From: Clostridia bacterium
Lineage (GTDB): Bacteria > Bacillota > Clostridia > Oscillospirales > Acutalibacteraceae
Assembly: GCA_017937865.1 (NCBI GenBank)
Contig: JAGBCU010000018.1
Coordinates: 1 to 64,000 of the forward strand
Reading direction: 5' to 3'
Length of the DNA: 64,000 nucleotides
The notes under the pieces were generated by a model. That model was not told the origin of the DNA. It did no database searches and saw only the letters and a list, made by a program, of their open reading frames with translations. Numbering within the stretch: the first letter of the stretch is position 1; each line of letters opens with the position of its first letter. Below are positions 35,613-43,266 of the stretch, in pieces. A program made the translations under genes and the position numbers.

Positions 35613-36614
35613 ATGGCTTTATTTGAATCATATAACAGAAGAGAAAAACAGATTCTCGAAGTTATCAATAAATACGGCATCAACTCAATTGAGGAATGTG
35701 CTGAAATCTGTAAAGCAAAAGGCTTTGACCCCTACAAAATCGTTGAGGGTATTCAGCCTATCTGCTTTGAAAACGCAAAATGGGCTTACACAGTAGGCTG
35801 TGCTATCGCAATCAAAAAGGGTTGCACAAGAGCTGCTGATGCTGCTGCTGCAATCGGTGAAGGTCTTCAGTCCTTCTGCATTCCCGGTTCTGTTGCTGAC
35901 CAGAGAAAAGTTGGTCTTGGCCACGGTAACCTTGGTAAAATGCTTCTTGAAGAAGAAACAGAGTGCTTTGCTTTCCTTGCAGGTCACGAATCTTTTGCAG
36001 CTGCTGAAGGTGCTATCGGTATTGCTGAAAAAGCAAACAAGGTTAGAAAGAATCCCTTAAGAGTTATCCTTAACGGTCTTGGTAAAGACGCTGCTCAGAT
36101 TATCGCAAGAATCAACGGCTTCACATACGTTGAAACAGAAATGGATTACTACACAGGCGAAGTTAAAGAAGTTTTCCGTAAAGCATATTCTGACGGTCTT
36201 CGTTCAAAGGTTAACTGCTACGGTGCAAACGACGTTACAGAAGGCGTTGCTATCATGTGGAAGGAAGGCGTTGACGTTTCTATCACAGGTAACTCAACTA
36301 ACCCCACTCGTTTCCAGCACCCCGTTGCAGGCACATACAAAAAAGAATGTGTTGAAAAGGGTAAAAAATACTTCTCAGTTGCTTCAGGTGGCGGTACAGG
36401 ACGTACACTTCACCCCGATAATATGGCTGCAGGTCCCGCTTCTTACGGTATGACAGATACTATGGGCCGTATGCACTCAGATGCTCAGTTTGCAGGTTCT
36501 TCTTCAGTTCCCGCTCACGTTGAGATGATGGGTCTTATCGGTGCAGGTAACAACCCCATGGTTGGTATGACAGTTGCTTGCGCAGTTGCTATTGAAGAGG
36601 CAATGAACAAATAA
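35613..36614 (+). CDS. GGGtGRT protein, function unknown
   Basis: A 333-residue protein belonging to the family named for its motif, seen here as SVASGGGTGRTLHPDN near residue 258. It is rich in glycine and alanine and has no signal peptide. Several conserved-looking cysteines occur, for example in SIEECAEICKAKG and WAYTVGCAIAIKKGC. It lies 13 bp after the NifU-like gene with AAGGAGG before its ATG. The pairing suggests a shared role, perhaps an iron-sulfur enzyme or its assembly. The family has no published function known to me. Strong codon bias implies high expression. Confidence 0.85.
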   Translation: MALFESYNRREKQILEVINKYGINSIEECAEICKAKGFDPYKIVEGIQPICFENAKWAYTVGCAIAIKKGCTRAADAAAAIGEGLQSFCIPGSVADQRKVGLGHGNLGKMLLEEETECFAFLAGHESFAAAEGAIGIAEKANKVRKNPLRVILNGLGKDAAQIIARINGFTYVETEMDYYTGEVKEVFRKAYSDGLRSKVNCYGANDVTEGVAIMWKEGVDVSITGNSTNPTRFQHPVAGTYKKECVEKGKKYFSVASGGGTGRTLHPDNMAAGPASYGMTDTMGRMHSDAQFAGSSSVPAHVEMMGLIGAGNNPMVGMTVACAVAIEEAMNK

Positions 36615-36626
36615 TTAAACTAAATG

Positions 36627-36658
36627 AGCCTGTCCGTCGGACAGGCTTGTGGTTTTTT
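36627..36658 (+). terminator. terminator after the GGGtGRT gene
   Basis: A 9-bp perfect stem (36627-36635 with 36639-36647), 3-nt loop; TTTTTT at 36653-36658. It lies just before pduL, so read-through may set PduL level. Confidence 0.7.
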
Positions 36659-36675
36659 GAAAGAAGGAAGTTATT

Positions 36676-37251
36676 ATGTCAAAAGTACTTGTTGAAACAT
36701 CAGCCCGTCACGTTCACGTTTCAAGAGAAGACCTTGATATTCTTTTCGGTGAAGGCTACGAGCTTACAAATAAAAAAGATCTTTCACAGCCCGGTCAGTT
36801 CGCTTGCGAAGAGAGAGTTGCTGTTGTAGGTCCTAAAAGTCAGTTTGCAGCAGTTTCAATTCTCGGTCCTACAAGACCCTCTTCTCAGGTTGAGCTTTCT
36901 GCATCCGATGCTCGTTCAATCGGCGTTGCAGCACCCGTAAGAGAAAGCGGTGACATCGCAGGTAGCGGTGCTTGTAAGCTTGTTGGTCCTAAAGGTGAGG
37001 TTGAGCTTAAAGAAGGCGTTATCGTTGCAAAACGTCATATTCACCTTACACCTGATGCAGCTGCTGAATTCGGCGTTGAAGATAAAGAAATCGTTAACGT
37101 AAAAATCGAATCTGACGGCCGTTCACTTATCTTCGGTGACGTTGTTTGCCGTGTTAACCCCAACTTCGCACCTGCAATGCATATCGATACTGACGAAAGC
37201 AATGCTGCTTTTGCAACACCCGGTATGATGGGCGAAATTATCAAAAACTAA
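36676..37251 (+). CDS. pduL: phosphate propanoyltransferase / phosphotransacetylase, PduL type
   Basis: A 191-residue enzyme converting acyl-CoA and phosphate to acyl-phosphate. Two zinc-binding histidine motifs, RHVHVS near the N-terminus and KRHIHLTP at about residue 118, are the PduL signature, each in one of the two beta-barrel halves. There is no encapsulation peptide at the N-terminus and no microcompartment gene in the window, so it probably serves as the housekeeping phosphotransacetylase that feeds AckA (57-58 kb). AGAAGGAAG lies upstream. Codon use is like the highly expressed genes before it. Confidence 0.9.
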   Translation: MSKVLVETSARHVHVSREDLDILFGEGYELTNKKDLSQPGQFACEERVAVVGPKSQFAAVSILGPTRPSSQVELSASDARSIGVAAPVRESGDIAGSGACKLVGPKGEVELKEGVIVAKRHIHLTPDAAAEFGVEDKEIVNVKIESDGRSLIFGDVVCRVNPNFAPAMHIDTDESNAAFATPGMMGEIIKN

Positions 37252-37268
37252 TTTTTGATATACATAAA

Positions 37269-37309
37269 AAATCTTCGAAGCACCTTAAGTGTTTCGAAGA
37301 TTTATTTTT
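37269..37309. terminator. bidirectional terminator between pduL and an XRE gene
   Basis: A 15-bp stem with one G-U pair (37269-37283 with 37289-37303), a 5-nt loop, T run on the right and A run on the left. Confidence 0.85.
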
Positions 37310-37676
37310 TATCCTGTTCATTTATTATATTCTTTATTATTTCCTCTTTGTTATCAGAATTTCGGTAGTGCAATAAAACCTGAATTTCATCCCAAGATAA
37401 TTGAGAAAGCTTCAAAATGCTTTCGTCTACAATATCATTATCTGTTTCAGGTCTTTCCGGTTGTGAGTTAAGAGTGAGTCGGGGAGTAAAACCGTAAAAC
37501 TCATCAACGGTTACGTTATAGAAAAAAGCGAGTCTTTCTATTTGAAGAATGCTTGGTGAAGTAGTGTCGTTTTCAAAATTAATATAGTCAGTTTCTGTTA
37601 TTCCGAGAAGCTTTGCGAGAATTTCACAAGAGATTTTGTTATATTCACGAAATTGCTTTAATCTGTTGCCTAACAC
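37302..37676 (-). CDS. XRE-family helix-turn-helix regulator
   Basis: A 124-residue protein with an N-terminal HTH_XRE domain (about residues 4-62: LKQFREYNKISCEILAKLLG, then a recognition helix near TDYINFEN) and a short C-terminal helical part with no ligand motif. Monocistronic on the minus strand. Targets unknown; a second small XRE gene lies 190 bp away in the same direction. The ribosome site (GAGGTGAAG) supports the start at 37676. Confidence 0.82.
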   Translation of the reverse strand: MLGNRLKQFREYNKISCEILAKLLGITETDYINFENDTTSPSILQIERLAFFYNVTVDEFYGFTPRLTLNSQPERPETDNDIVDESILKLSQLSWDEIQVLLHYRNSDNKEEIIKNIINEQDKK

Positions 37677-37836
37677 GTCTTCACCTCATTTCTCTCATTT
37701 TTATAAATAGTAGCATACTTTTCCCCAAAAAGCAACAAATTTCGACAAACGCAATTCGCTTGTGAATTTAAGGGTTACTGATACTTTATCTATTATATCA
37801 AGAGGCAGTATATTAATTACTCGAAATAAAAGAAAA

Positions 37837-37859
37837 ACCGTCTGTAAACTACAGACGGT
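37837..37859 (-). terminator. terminator of the second XRE gene
   Basis: A 9-bp perfect stem (37837-37845 with 37851-37859); a T run on the minus strand (A's at 37832-37836). Confidence 0.75.
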
Positions 37860-37865
37860 AAAAGC

Positions 37866-38111
37866 TTATTCCAAACCTAATAACCAGTTAACAGAAACTC
37901 CTAAAACTTCTGATAAAGCAACGAGCTCTGTGTCGCATACTGAACGGATTTGACCCTCGAGCTTTGAAAGACCTGAAGAATTAAGGTCGATTCCTCTGAT
38001 TTGAAGCTGTGTGAGCAGGTCTTTTTGCTTCATGCCTATTTCTTTTCTTCGTTCTTCAACTCTTGCTCCACAGATATTTCTGTCGCCCATAGGTTGCTTT
38101 CTGATTCGCAT
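37866..38111 (-). CDS. small XRE-family helix-turn-helix regulator
   Basis: An 81-residue, single-domain HTH protein: RVEERRKEIGMKQKDLLTQL for the first helices, NSSGLSKLEGQ for the recognition helix, and VALSEVLGVSVNWLLG at the end. This is the usual size of a stand-alone XRE domain. AAGGAGGT precedes the ATG. It has its own terminator. Targets unknown. Confidence 0.85.
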   Translation of the reverse strand: MRIRKQPMGDRNICGARVEERRKEIGMKQKDLLTQLQIRGIDLNSSGLSKLEGQIRSVCDTELVALSEVLGVSVNWLLGLE

Positions 38112-38244
38112 AAATAGAAGACCTCCTTGAATTTAATAAAGTAAATATACCACAAAAAAACGCGAGTTTCAATACTTTTTTAAATTAATTGTGTGATTTG
38201 CAACAAAAACGGTGAATTTGTTACTTATTTTGCGTATAAATCAA

Positions 38245-38273
38245 TTGCCATAGTTGTTTTGATGTGTTAAAAT
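38245..38273 (+). promoter_or_regulatory. promoter of the pncB operon
   Basis: TTGCCA (38245-38250), 17-bp spacer, TAAAAT (38268-38273), 32 bp before the start. Confidence 0.6.
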
Positions 38274-38305
38274 AAAAGCATAATAGATTTATTTGGAGGC
38301 TTACA

Positions 38306-39757
38306 ATGAATTTCGTTAAGAGCTTTTTTGCTGATTACAATTGCTTTACAACTGCAGAGGGGTTGCTTTCTTCAGGTATGGCTGATGTTACCGTAACGTA
38401 TGATATGTTTTTCAGAGAAATACCCGATAACGGTGGCTTTGCAATTATGGCAGGGTTAGAACAGCTTATTTCTCAACTTTCAACTATCTCATTTTCAGAA
38501 GATACTCTTGAAATGTTAACAAAAGACGGCTTTTCTGAAAAGCTGATAGATTACTTACGTAATTTCAAATTTTCTTGCGATGTTTTTGCAATGCCAGAGG
38601 GTACACCGGTCTTCCCTAATGAACCCATAGTAAAGGTTAAAGGCCCTGCAATACAAGCTCAATTAATCGAAACCATTCTTCTTAACACAATAAACCACCA
38701 GACCCTTATTGCAACAAAAGCTAACCGAGTGGTAAGAGCGGCTTCCGGCAGAAGAGTTATTGAAATGGGTGCTCGTCGTGCTCACGGTAAGGATGCAGCA
38801 ATTGACGGTGCAAGAGCTGCTTATATCGGCGGAGTGAATGCAACCACTCTTTACTCGGCAAATAAAGAATACTCAGTTCCCGTTTGTGAAATGATGGGAC
38901 ACGGCTGGGTACAGCTTTTTGACAGTGAGCTTGAAGCATTTAAAGCTTATCTTTCAGAGCACGGTGACGAGGGTACTCTTGTTGTTGATACTTATGATAC
39001 ACTTGACAGCGGTGTTAAAAATGCGGTAGAAGCCTTTAATTCTGTGCTTGTGCCTAAGGGACTTCGCCCTGCAGGTATAATTATTGACAGTGGCGATATG
39101 ACATATCTTTCAAAAAGGGCAAGACGTTGTCTTGACGAAGCAGGCTTTCCTGATTGCGATATTTATGCTTCGAATTCTCTTGATGAAACTCTTATAAAGG
39201 ATATGCTTAACCAAGGAGCAAAAATAGATGGCTTTATTATAGGTGAAAAGCTTATAACTTCGTCTTCTTCACCTGTTTTTGACGGTGTATATAAATTAGC
39301 CCAAACCGAAAGAAACGGTGTTAAAAGCCCTGCTATTATGGTAAGTGATAACGTTCATAAAATAACAACACCTTGCTCAAAGCGTGTGTGGCGTCTTTTT
39401 GATATGGAAAGCGGTAAGGCTGTTGCCGACGTGCTTACCCTTGACGATGAGGATTTAAGTAACGAAAAAACCTATTCTCTTTTCGACCCTGATTTTACAT
39501 GGAAAAGAAAAACGGTTGACAATTTCGTTGCAAGAGAAATGCTTGTTAAGATTTTCGATAACGGAGTATGTGTCTATAGCAACCCGTCACTTGAGGAGAT
39601 ACGCGAGTATTGTACCGAGCAGGTTTCAACTCTTTGGGAAGAGGTTACGAGATTCGAAAATCCCCATAAATATTACGTTGATTTTTCAGGTAAGCTTTGG
39701 GGGGTTAAGCAAGCCTTGATTGAAAAGGTAATAAAAGCCGGTGAAGAGGTACAGTGA
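38306..39757 (+). CDS. pncB: nicotinate phosphoribosyltransferase
   Basis: A 483-residue enzyme of NAD salvage that couples nicotinate with PRPP to nicotinate mononucleotide. Landmarks are DYNCFTTAEG near the N-terminus, the GARRAHGKDAAIDGARAAYIGG segment with the active-site His, VDTYDTLDSGVKNA and the DSGDMTYLSKRAR segment. The ATG follows TTTGGAGGC. The stop codon overlaps the start of the next gene (TGATG). Confidence 0.93.
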   Translation: MNFVKSFFADYNCFTTAEGLLSSGMADVTVTYDMFFREIPDNGGFAIMAGLEQLISQLSTISFSEDTLEMLTKDGFSEKLIDYLRNFKFSCDVFAMPEGTPVFPNEPIVKVKGPAIQAQLIETILLNTINHQTLIATKANRVVRAASGRRVIEMGARRAHGKDAAIDGARAAYIGGVNATTLYSANKEYSVPVCEMMGHGWVQLFDSELEAFKAYLSEHGDEGTLVVDTYDTLDSGVKNAVEAFNSVLVPKGLRPAGIIIDSGDMTYLSKRARRCLDEAGFPDCDIYASNSLDETLIKDMLNQGAKIDGFIIGEKLITSSSSPVFDGVYKLAQTERNGVKSPAIMVSDNVHKITTPCSKRVWRLFDMESGKAVADVLTLDDEDLSNEKTYSLFDPDFTWKRKTVDNFVAREMLVKIFDNGVCVYSNPSLEEIREYCTEQVSTLWEEVTRFENPHKYYVDFSGKLWGVKQALIEKVIKAGEEVQ

Positions 39758-41061
39758 TGTCCGGTAGAATTAAACTTGGTCTTACAAGAAACAGACTTTT
39801 TGAGTTTTGTAACTGTGTTTCGTTTGTGGGTACGGTTGAAAGAGCTTTCAATAAAGAAGAGTTAGAGAAGGCTTTAAAAATGCTTTTTTCAAAATACCCT
39901 ATATTGAGCAGTAAAACTGAATTAACTGATAATAACAGCGAAGCTGACGTTGTATTGGATTCTGTAAATCCGGAAATCAGTTTTCTTGATGCTGACTGCG
40001 AAGCTTTTGTTTCGGGGAAAATTAACAGTGGTATTGATTTTAGTGAAAAAAACTTTGAATTTTACATTTTGAACGGCAACACGCTTTGCATATTTGCTCA
40101 TACAACAGTTGCTGACAATTACTTTTTGCTCACCTTAGCATCAGATTTATTGACGCTTTATAATAAAGAAACAATTTCTGTTGAAGAAAGTCCTATGTGC
40201 CTTTTTTCAGAGCTGTCAACAGTGCCTTTAAAGGCCTTTTCTCCCGTAACAGAAAAGCTTTCAGCTGAGCTTGAAATGAAATGGTTGAGTAAGCCTTTGT
40301 GCTTTGGCATTGACGATTATAAAGCAGCCAGAGAAAAATATTATGCCGACGAGGGTGAAGAGGCTTGTATAAAGCAGTCGGTTGATAAAGAGCTTGTTAA
40401 TAAACTAAAAGCTTTTTGCGAGAAGAATAAAACCGATTTATCTACCGCTGTTGCTTTTTGCTATTATGAGGCTCTCTGTAAAAATAACATAGGTAATAAA
40501 AAACATAAAAAGATTTATTTTCAAACTAACAGACGTTGCCTTTTAAATGAATCGGCGGATTATTTACAAGGTGCCCATAATGGCTTGTTAGAGCTTTTTA
40601 CCGATAAAAAGAAAAAAACAAGCTCGTTTAACGAAAGGCTGATAGCCTTTCATCAAAAGACCTATAAAGCATTTTGTAGCGTTAGTAATAATTTTGAAAA
40701 GGATTTCTTTTTGATGAAGCTTTCACCCTCATTTTGCGATTCTGCGTATATAAATAGGGGTGGGCTTAATAAAAATAAGATATCTCAGAAGCTTTCTGCA
40801 AATCATTTGTGCGGTATGGGTGAAGCAGGTGAGTTTGCTTTTGTAAACTTTTCGCAAGAGTATTACCAAGGCTTAAAATGCTTCAACGACGTTTTAGCAA
40901 CCGAGCCTTTAAAGCCCCGTACGGCAACCTTTTTACAGTTTGATTACAATGAAAACGGTGCAAGATTTATTTTGAAATACCGTAATAAATTAATTACTCG
41001 GGAAGATGCTGGAAAAATTCTTGCAGATTTAAAAAAATTTTCAGAAAAATTAAACGTTTAG
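39757..41061 (+). CDS. condensation/CoA-acyltransferase-fold protein, function unknown
   Basis: A 434-residue cytoplasmic protein. The N-terminal segment (NKEELEKALKMLFSKYPILSS) and a later HTTVADNYFLLTLASDLLTLY resemble the start and the HHxxxDG region of condensation-domain and alcohol O-acetyltransferase-like proteins. The active-site motif is degenerate here: a single His in AHTTVADN. The total length fits one such domain with no carrier domain. The start ATG at 39757 overlaps the pncB stop by one base, so the two are translationally coupled; a link to nicotinate salvage is not evident. It could be a catalytically altered acyltransferase. Confidence 0.55.
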   Translation: MSGRIKLGLTRNRLFEFCNCVSFVGTVERAFNKEELEKALKMLFSKYPILSSKTELTDNNSEADVVLDSVNPEISFLDADCEAFVSGKINSGIDFSEKNFEFYILNGNTLCIFAHTTVADNYFLLTLASDLLTLYNKETISVEESPMCLFSELSTVPLKAFSPVTEKLSAELEMKWLSKPLCFGIDDYKAAREKYYADEGEEACIKQSVDKELVNKLKAFCEKNKTDLSTAVAFCYYEALCKNNIGNKKHKKIYFQTNRRCLLNESADYLQGAHNGLLELFTDKKKKTSSFNERLIAFHQKTYKAFCSVSNNFEKDFFLMKLSPSFCDSAYINRGGLNKNKISQKLSANHLCGMGEAGEFAFVNFSQEYYQGLKCFNDVLATEPLKPRTATFLQFDYNENGARFILKYRNKLITREDAGKILADLKKFSEKLNV

Positions 41062-41075
41062 TACAACGAAGCTTT

Positions 41076-41121
41076 ATGACAGTTTCAACGATTTTTTTCG
41101 TTGGAACTGTCATTTTTTTTG
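41076..41121 (+). terminator. terminator before the dcw cluster
   Basis: A 15-bp stem with one G-U pair (41076-41090 with 41099-41113), then eight T's. Confidence 0.85.
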
Positions 41122-41130
41122 TAAAAACTA

Positions 41131-41159
41131 TTGACAATAAAGGGTCGTAAAATTATAAT
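41131..41159 (+). promoter_or_regulatory. perfect-consensus promoter of the dcw cluster
   Basis: TTGACA (41131-41136), 17-bp spacer, TATAAT (41154-41159). Both hexamers match the vegetative consensus exactly. mraZ starts 85 bp further on. Confidence 0.85.
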
Positions 41160-41194
41160 AGAGGAGCGAAGTGTTCTAAAAAGGGTCGAAGTGT
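41142..41194 (+). promoter_or_regulatory. candidate MraZ operator repeats
   Basis: CGAAGTGT occurs at 41167-41174 and 41187-41194, exactly 20 bp (two helical turns) apart. GGGTCG occurs at 41142-41147 and 41183-41188. MraZ is known to repress its own operon through short direct repeats (AAAGTG-type in mollicutes, TGGGN in E. coli) close to the promoter, so AAGTGT repeats are reasonable candidates. Confidence 0.45.
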
Positions 41195-41244
41195 CTCGTT
41201 TTTGGAGCATTTTTTGAACGAAATTGACGAAAGGAGTGTAGGTA

Positions 41245-41673
41245 ATGTTTTGCGGTCAGTTTGTTCATACCCTTGACGAAAAGAACCGTTTTAAAGTTCC
41301 TGCATCTCTTCGTTCAAAAATGGGCATTGAAACATATCTTATAAAATCACCCGACCCAAGTGCTAAATGTATATATATGTATTCTGAAGATGGCTGGAAT
41401 GAGCTTTACGAACAGTTTACAAAGGGTGACCATCACGACGAAACAACACGAAGAGTTTCAAGAAAAATTCTTTCAGGCGTTGTTTACGGTGAAATAGACA
41501 AAGGCGGAAGGCTTACCCTTAATTCTCAGCTTAAAGAGTTTGCAGGCATTGAGTCTGATATTTGTATCGTAGGTAATATACACCATATCGAGCTCTGGTC
41601 TCCTGAAGAGTGGGAGAAGGAAATGGCTGCTATGGAGGTTACTCCTACCGCTTCTCTTAATATTGATTTCTGA
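41245..41673 (+). CDS. mraZ: MraZ transcriptional regulator
   Basis: A 142-residue protein made of two AbrB-like halves. The first half begins FVHTLDEKNRFKVPASLR and the second has GEIDKGGRLTLNSQLKEFAGI, giving the DxKGR-type pattern in degenerate form (DEKNR, DKGGR). It forms a ring oligomer and autoregulates the dcw operon. GAAAGGAG precedes the ATG. It is the first gene of the cluster; the stop overlaps rsmH (TGATG). Confidence 0.93.
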   Translation: MFCGQFVHTLDEKNRFKVPASLRSKMGIETYLIKSPDPSAKCIYMYSEDGWNELYEQFTKGDHHDETTRRVSRKILSGVVYGEIDKGGRLTLNSQLKEFAGIESDICIVGNIHHIELWSPEEWEKEMAAMEVTPTASLNIDF

Positions 41674-42602
41674 TGGCTATGGATTTTAAACATATATCTG
41701 TTCTTCTTGAAGAATCAGTACAAGCCTTAAATATCAAACCCGACGGAATATACGTTGACTGTACTGCAGGCGGTGGAGGTCATTCAGCGGCAGTTCTCGA
41801 AAAACTGAACGAGAACGGAAGAATGATTCTTTTTGACCGTGACCCGGATGCAATTAAAACGGTGACCGAAAGATTTAAAGATGATAATAGAGTTACTGTT
41901 GTTCATAGTAACTTTTCCGAAATAAAGAAAGTATTAACTGATTTTGCTATCACAGGAGTTGATGGCATTATTGCCGATTTAGGTGTAAGCAGTCATCAGC
42001 TTGATACAGCCGAAAGAGGCTTTTCGTTTCATAAAGACGCCCCTCTTGATATGCGAATGAGTCAGCAGGGGACAAGCGCTGAGGATATTGTTAATACCTA
42101 TTCTCAAAAAGAGCTGTTTAACGTTATATCTAAATATGGCGAAGAAAAATTTGCAAGCTCAGTAGCTAATGCGATTGTAAGAGCGAGAGAGAAAGAAAGA
42201 ATTACAACAACTATTCAGCTTTCCGATATCGTCAGTTCTGCAATTCCTGCAAAGTTCAGAAGAAACGGTCATCCTGCGAGAAAAACGTTTCAGGCTATAA
42301 GAATTGAAGTTAATGCTGAGCTTACCGTTCTTGAAAATACACTTCCTGATATGTTTGAAATGTTGAATGCAGGCGGTGTAATGGCGATAATAACCTTCCA
42401 TTCTCTTGAAGATAGGATAGTTAAAGATTATTTTAAAACCCTTAAAGAGGGTTGTACCTGTCCGAAGGATTTTCCTGTTTGTGTTTGCGGTAAAACTCCG
42501 AAAGCAACGGTGAAATCTTCAGGCGTTACCGCGTCAGGCAAAGAGCTTGATGATAACAATAGAAGCCGTAGTGCAAAGCTTCGCACGGCAATAAAGCTAT
42601 AA
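41673..42602 (+). CDS. rsmH: 16S rRNA m4C1402 methyltransferase
   Basis: A 309-residue SAM-dependent methyltransferase modifying C1402 in the decoding centre. Motifs are HISVLLEE at the start, YVDCTAGGGGHS for SAM, GVSSHQLD, the FAGEKFA-like KYGEEKFA region, and ITFHSLEDRIVK. It overlaps the mraZ stop by one base; an in-frame ATG two codons on is possible. Confidence 0.95.
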   Translation: MAMDFKHISVLLEESVQALNIKPDGIYVDCTAGGGGHSAAVLEKLNENGRMILFDRDPDAIKTVTERFKDDNRVTVVHSNFSEIKKVLTDFAITGVDGIIADLGVSSHQLDTAERGFSFHKDAPLDMRMSQQGTSAEDIVNTYSQKELFNVISKYGEEKFASSVANAIVRAREKERITTTIQLSDIVSSAIPAKFRRNGHPARKTFQAIRIEVNAELTVLENTLPDMFEMLNAGGVMAIITFHSLEDRIVKDYFKTLKEGCTCPKDFPVCVCGKTPKATVKSSGVTASGKELDDNNRSRSAKLRTAIKL

Positions 42603-42641
42603 ATACAATTAGCAAATAAAGAAATTGAAAGGAGTGGTAAT

Positions 42642-43184
42642 ATGGCAGGTTATAATAATTCAGCAGCTTATGACCTTTCATTATTTGAGCCTCAGGTAAT
42701 AGAAAAACCTAAAACTAAAAATAATACAGCGCCTGTTACCAATCCTCAAAAGAAAACTGCTAATAAAGCTTCGGCAAAAACAAATACTCAGCAAAATAAA
42801 AATAGTAATCAGGTTGCTTTAAGCCCTGCTCTTTTTAAAGCTGTTATGTTGGGTGTTATGTTTTGTCTTTGTGTTGTTGCACTTTTGATTATGGAGTCGA
42901 AATGTAATGCTCTTGATAAACAGATTTCAAGTGTACAAAGTGAATTAAGTATTGCACAGGGCGAGTCAGTAAGGCTTAACGCAGAGCTGAACGGTATGAT
43001 ATCAACTGAAAAAATAGAAAATTATGCAGAGAACGTTCTCGGTATGGTTAAAGCCGAAAGCTATCAGATAAGCTATATCGATTTATCCGAGGGCGATAAG
43101 ATAGTTGTGTCCGGCGACAGAACTTTAGACGAAAATGGAAATATTACGAAGAAAATTAAAGAGTTGTTTGCATATATTTTCTGA
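42642..43184 (+). CDS. ftsL: FtsL-like division protein
   Basis: A 180-residue bitopic membrane protein. A polar, Asn/Lys-rich cytoplasmic part (about 1-62) is followed by one membrane span (about 64-86) and an extracellular coiled coil (about 88-135, LDKQISSVQSELSIAQGESVRLN). Size, position before the PBP gene and topology identify it as FtsL, a partner of DivIC and DivIB in the divisome; sequence alone is weakly conserved. AAAGGAGTGG precedes the ATG. Confidence 0.82.
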   Translation: MAGYNNSAAYDLSLFEPQVIEKPKTKNNTAPVTNPQKKTANKASAKTNTQQNKNSNQVALSPALFKAVMLGVMFCLCVVALLIMESKCNALDKQISSVQSELSIAQGESVRLNAELNGMISTEKIENYAENVLGMVKAESYQISYIDLSEGDKIVVSGDRTLDENGNITKKIKELFAYIF

Positions 43185-43266
43185 ATAAAAATATAGTTTT
43201 ATATGGGAGTTGAGTATCCTCGACTCTCATTTTGTAATTTTATCGGTAGTGTTTTTTGGAGGCGTT

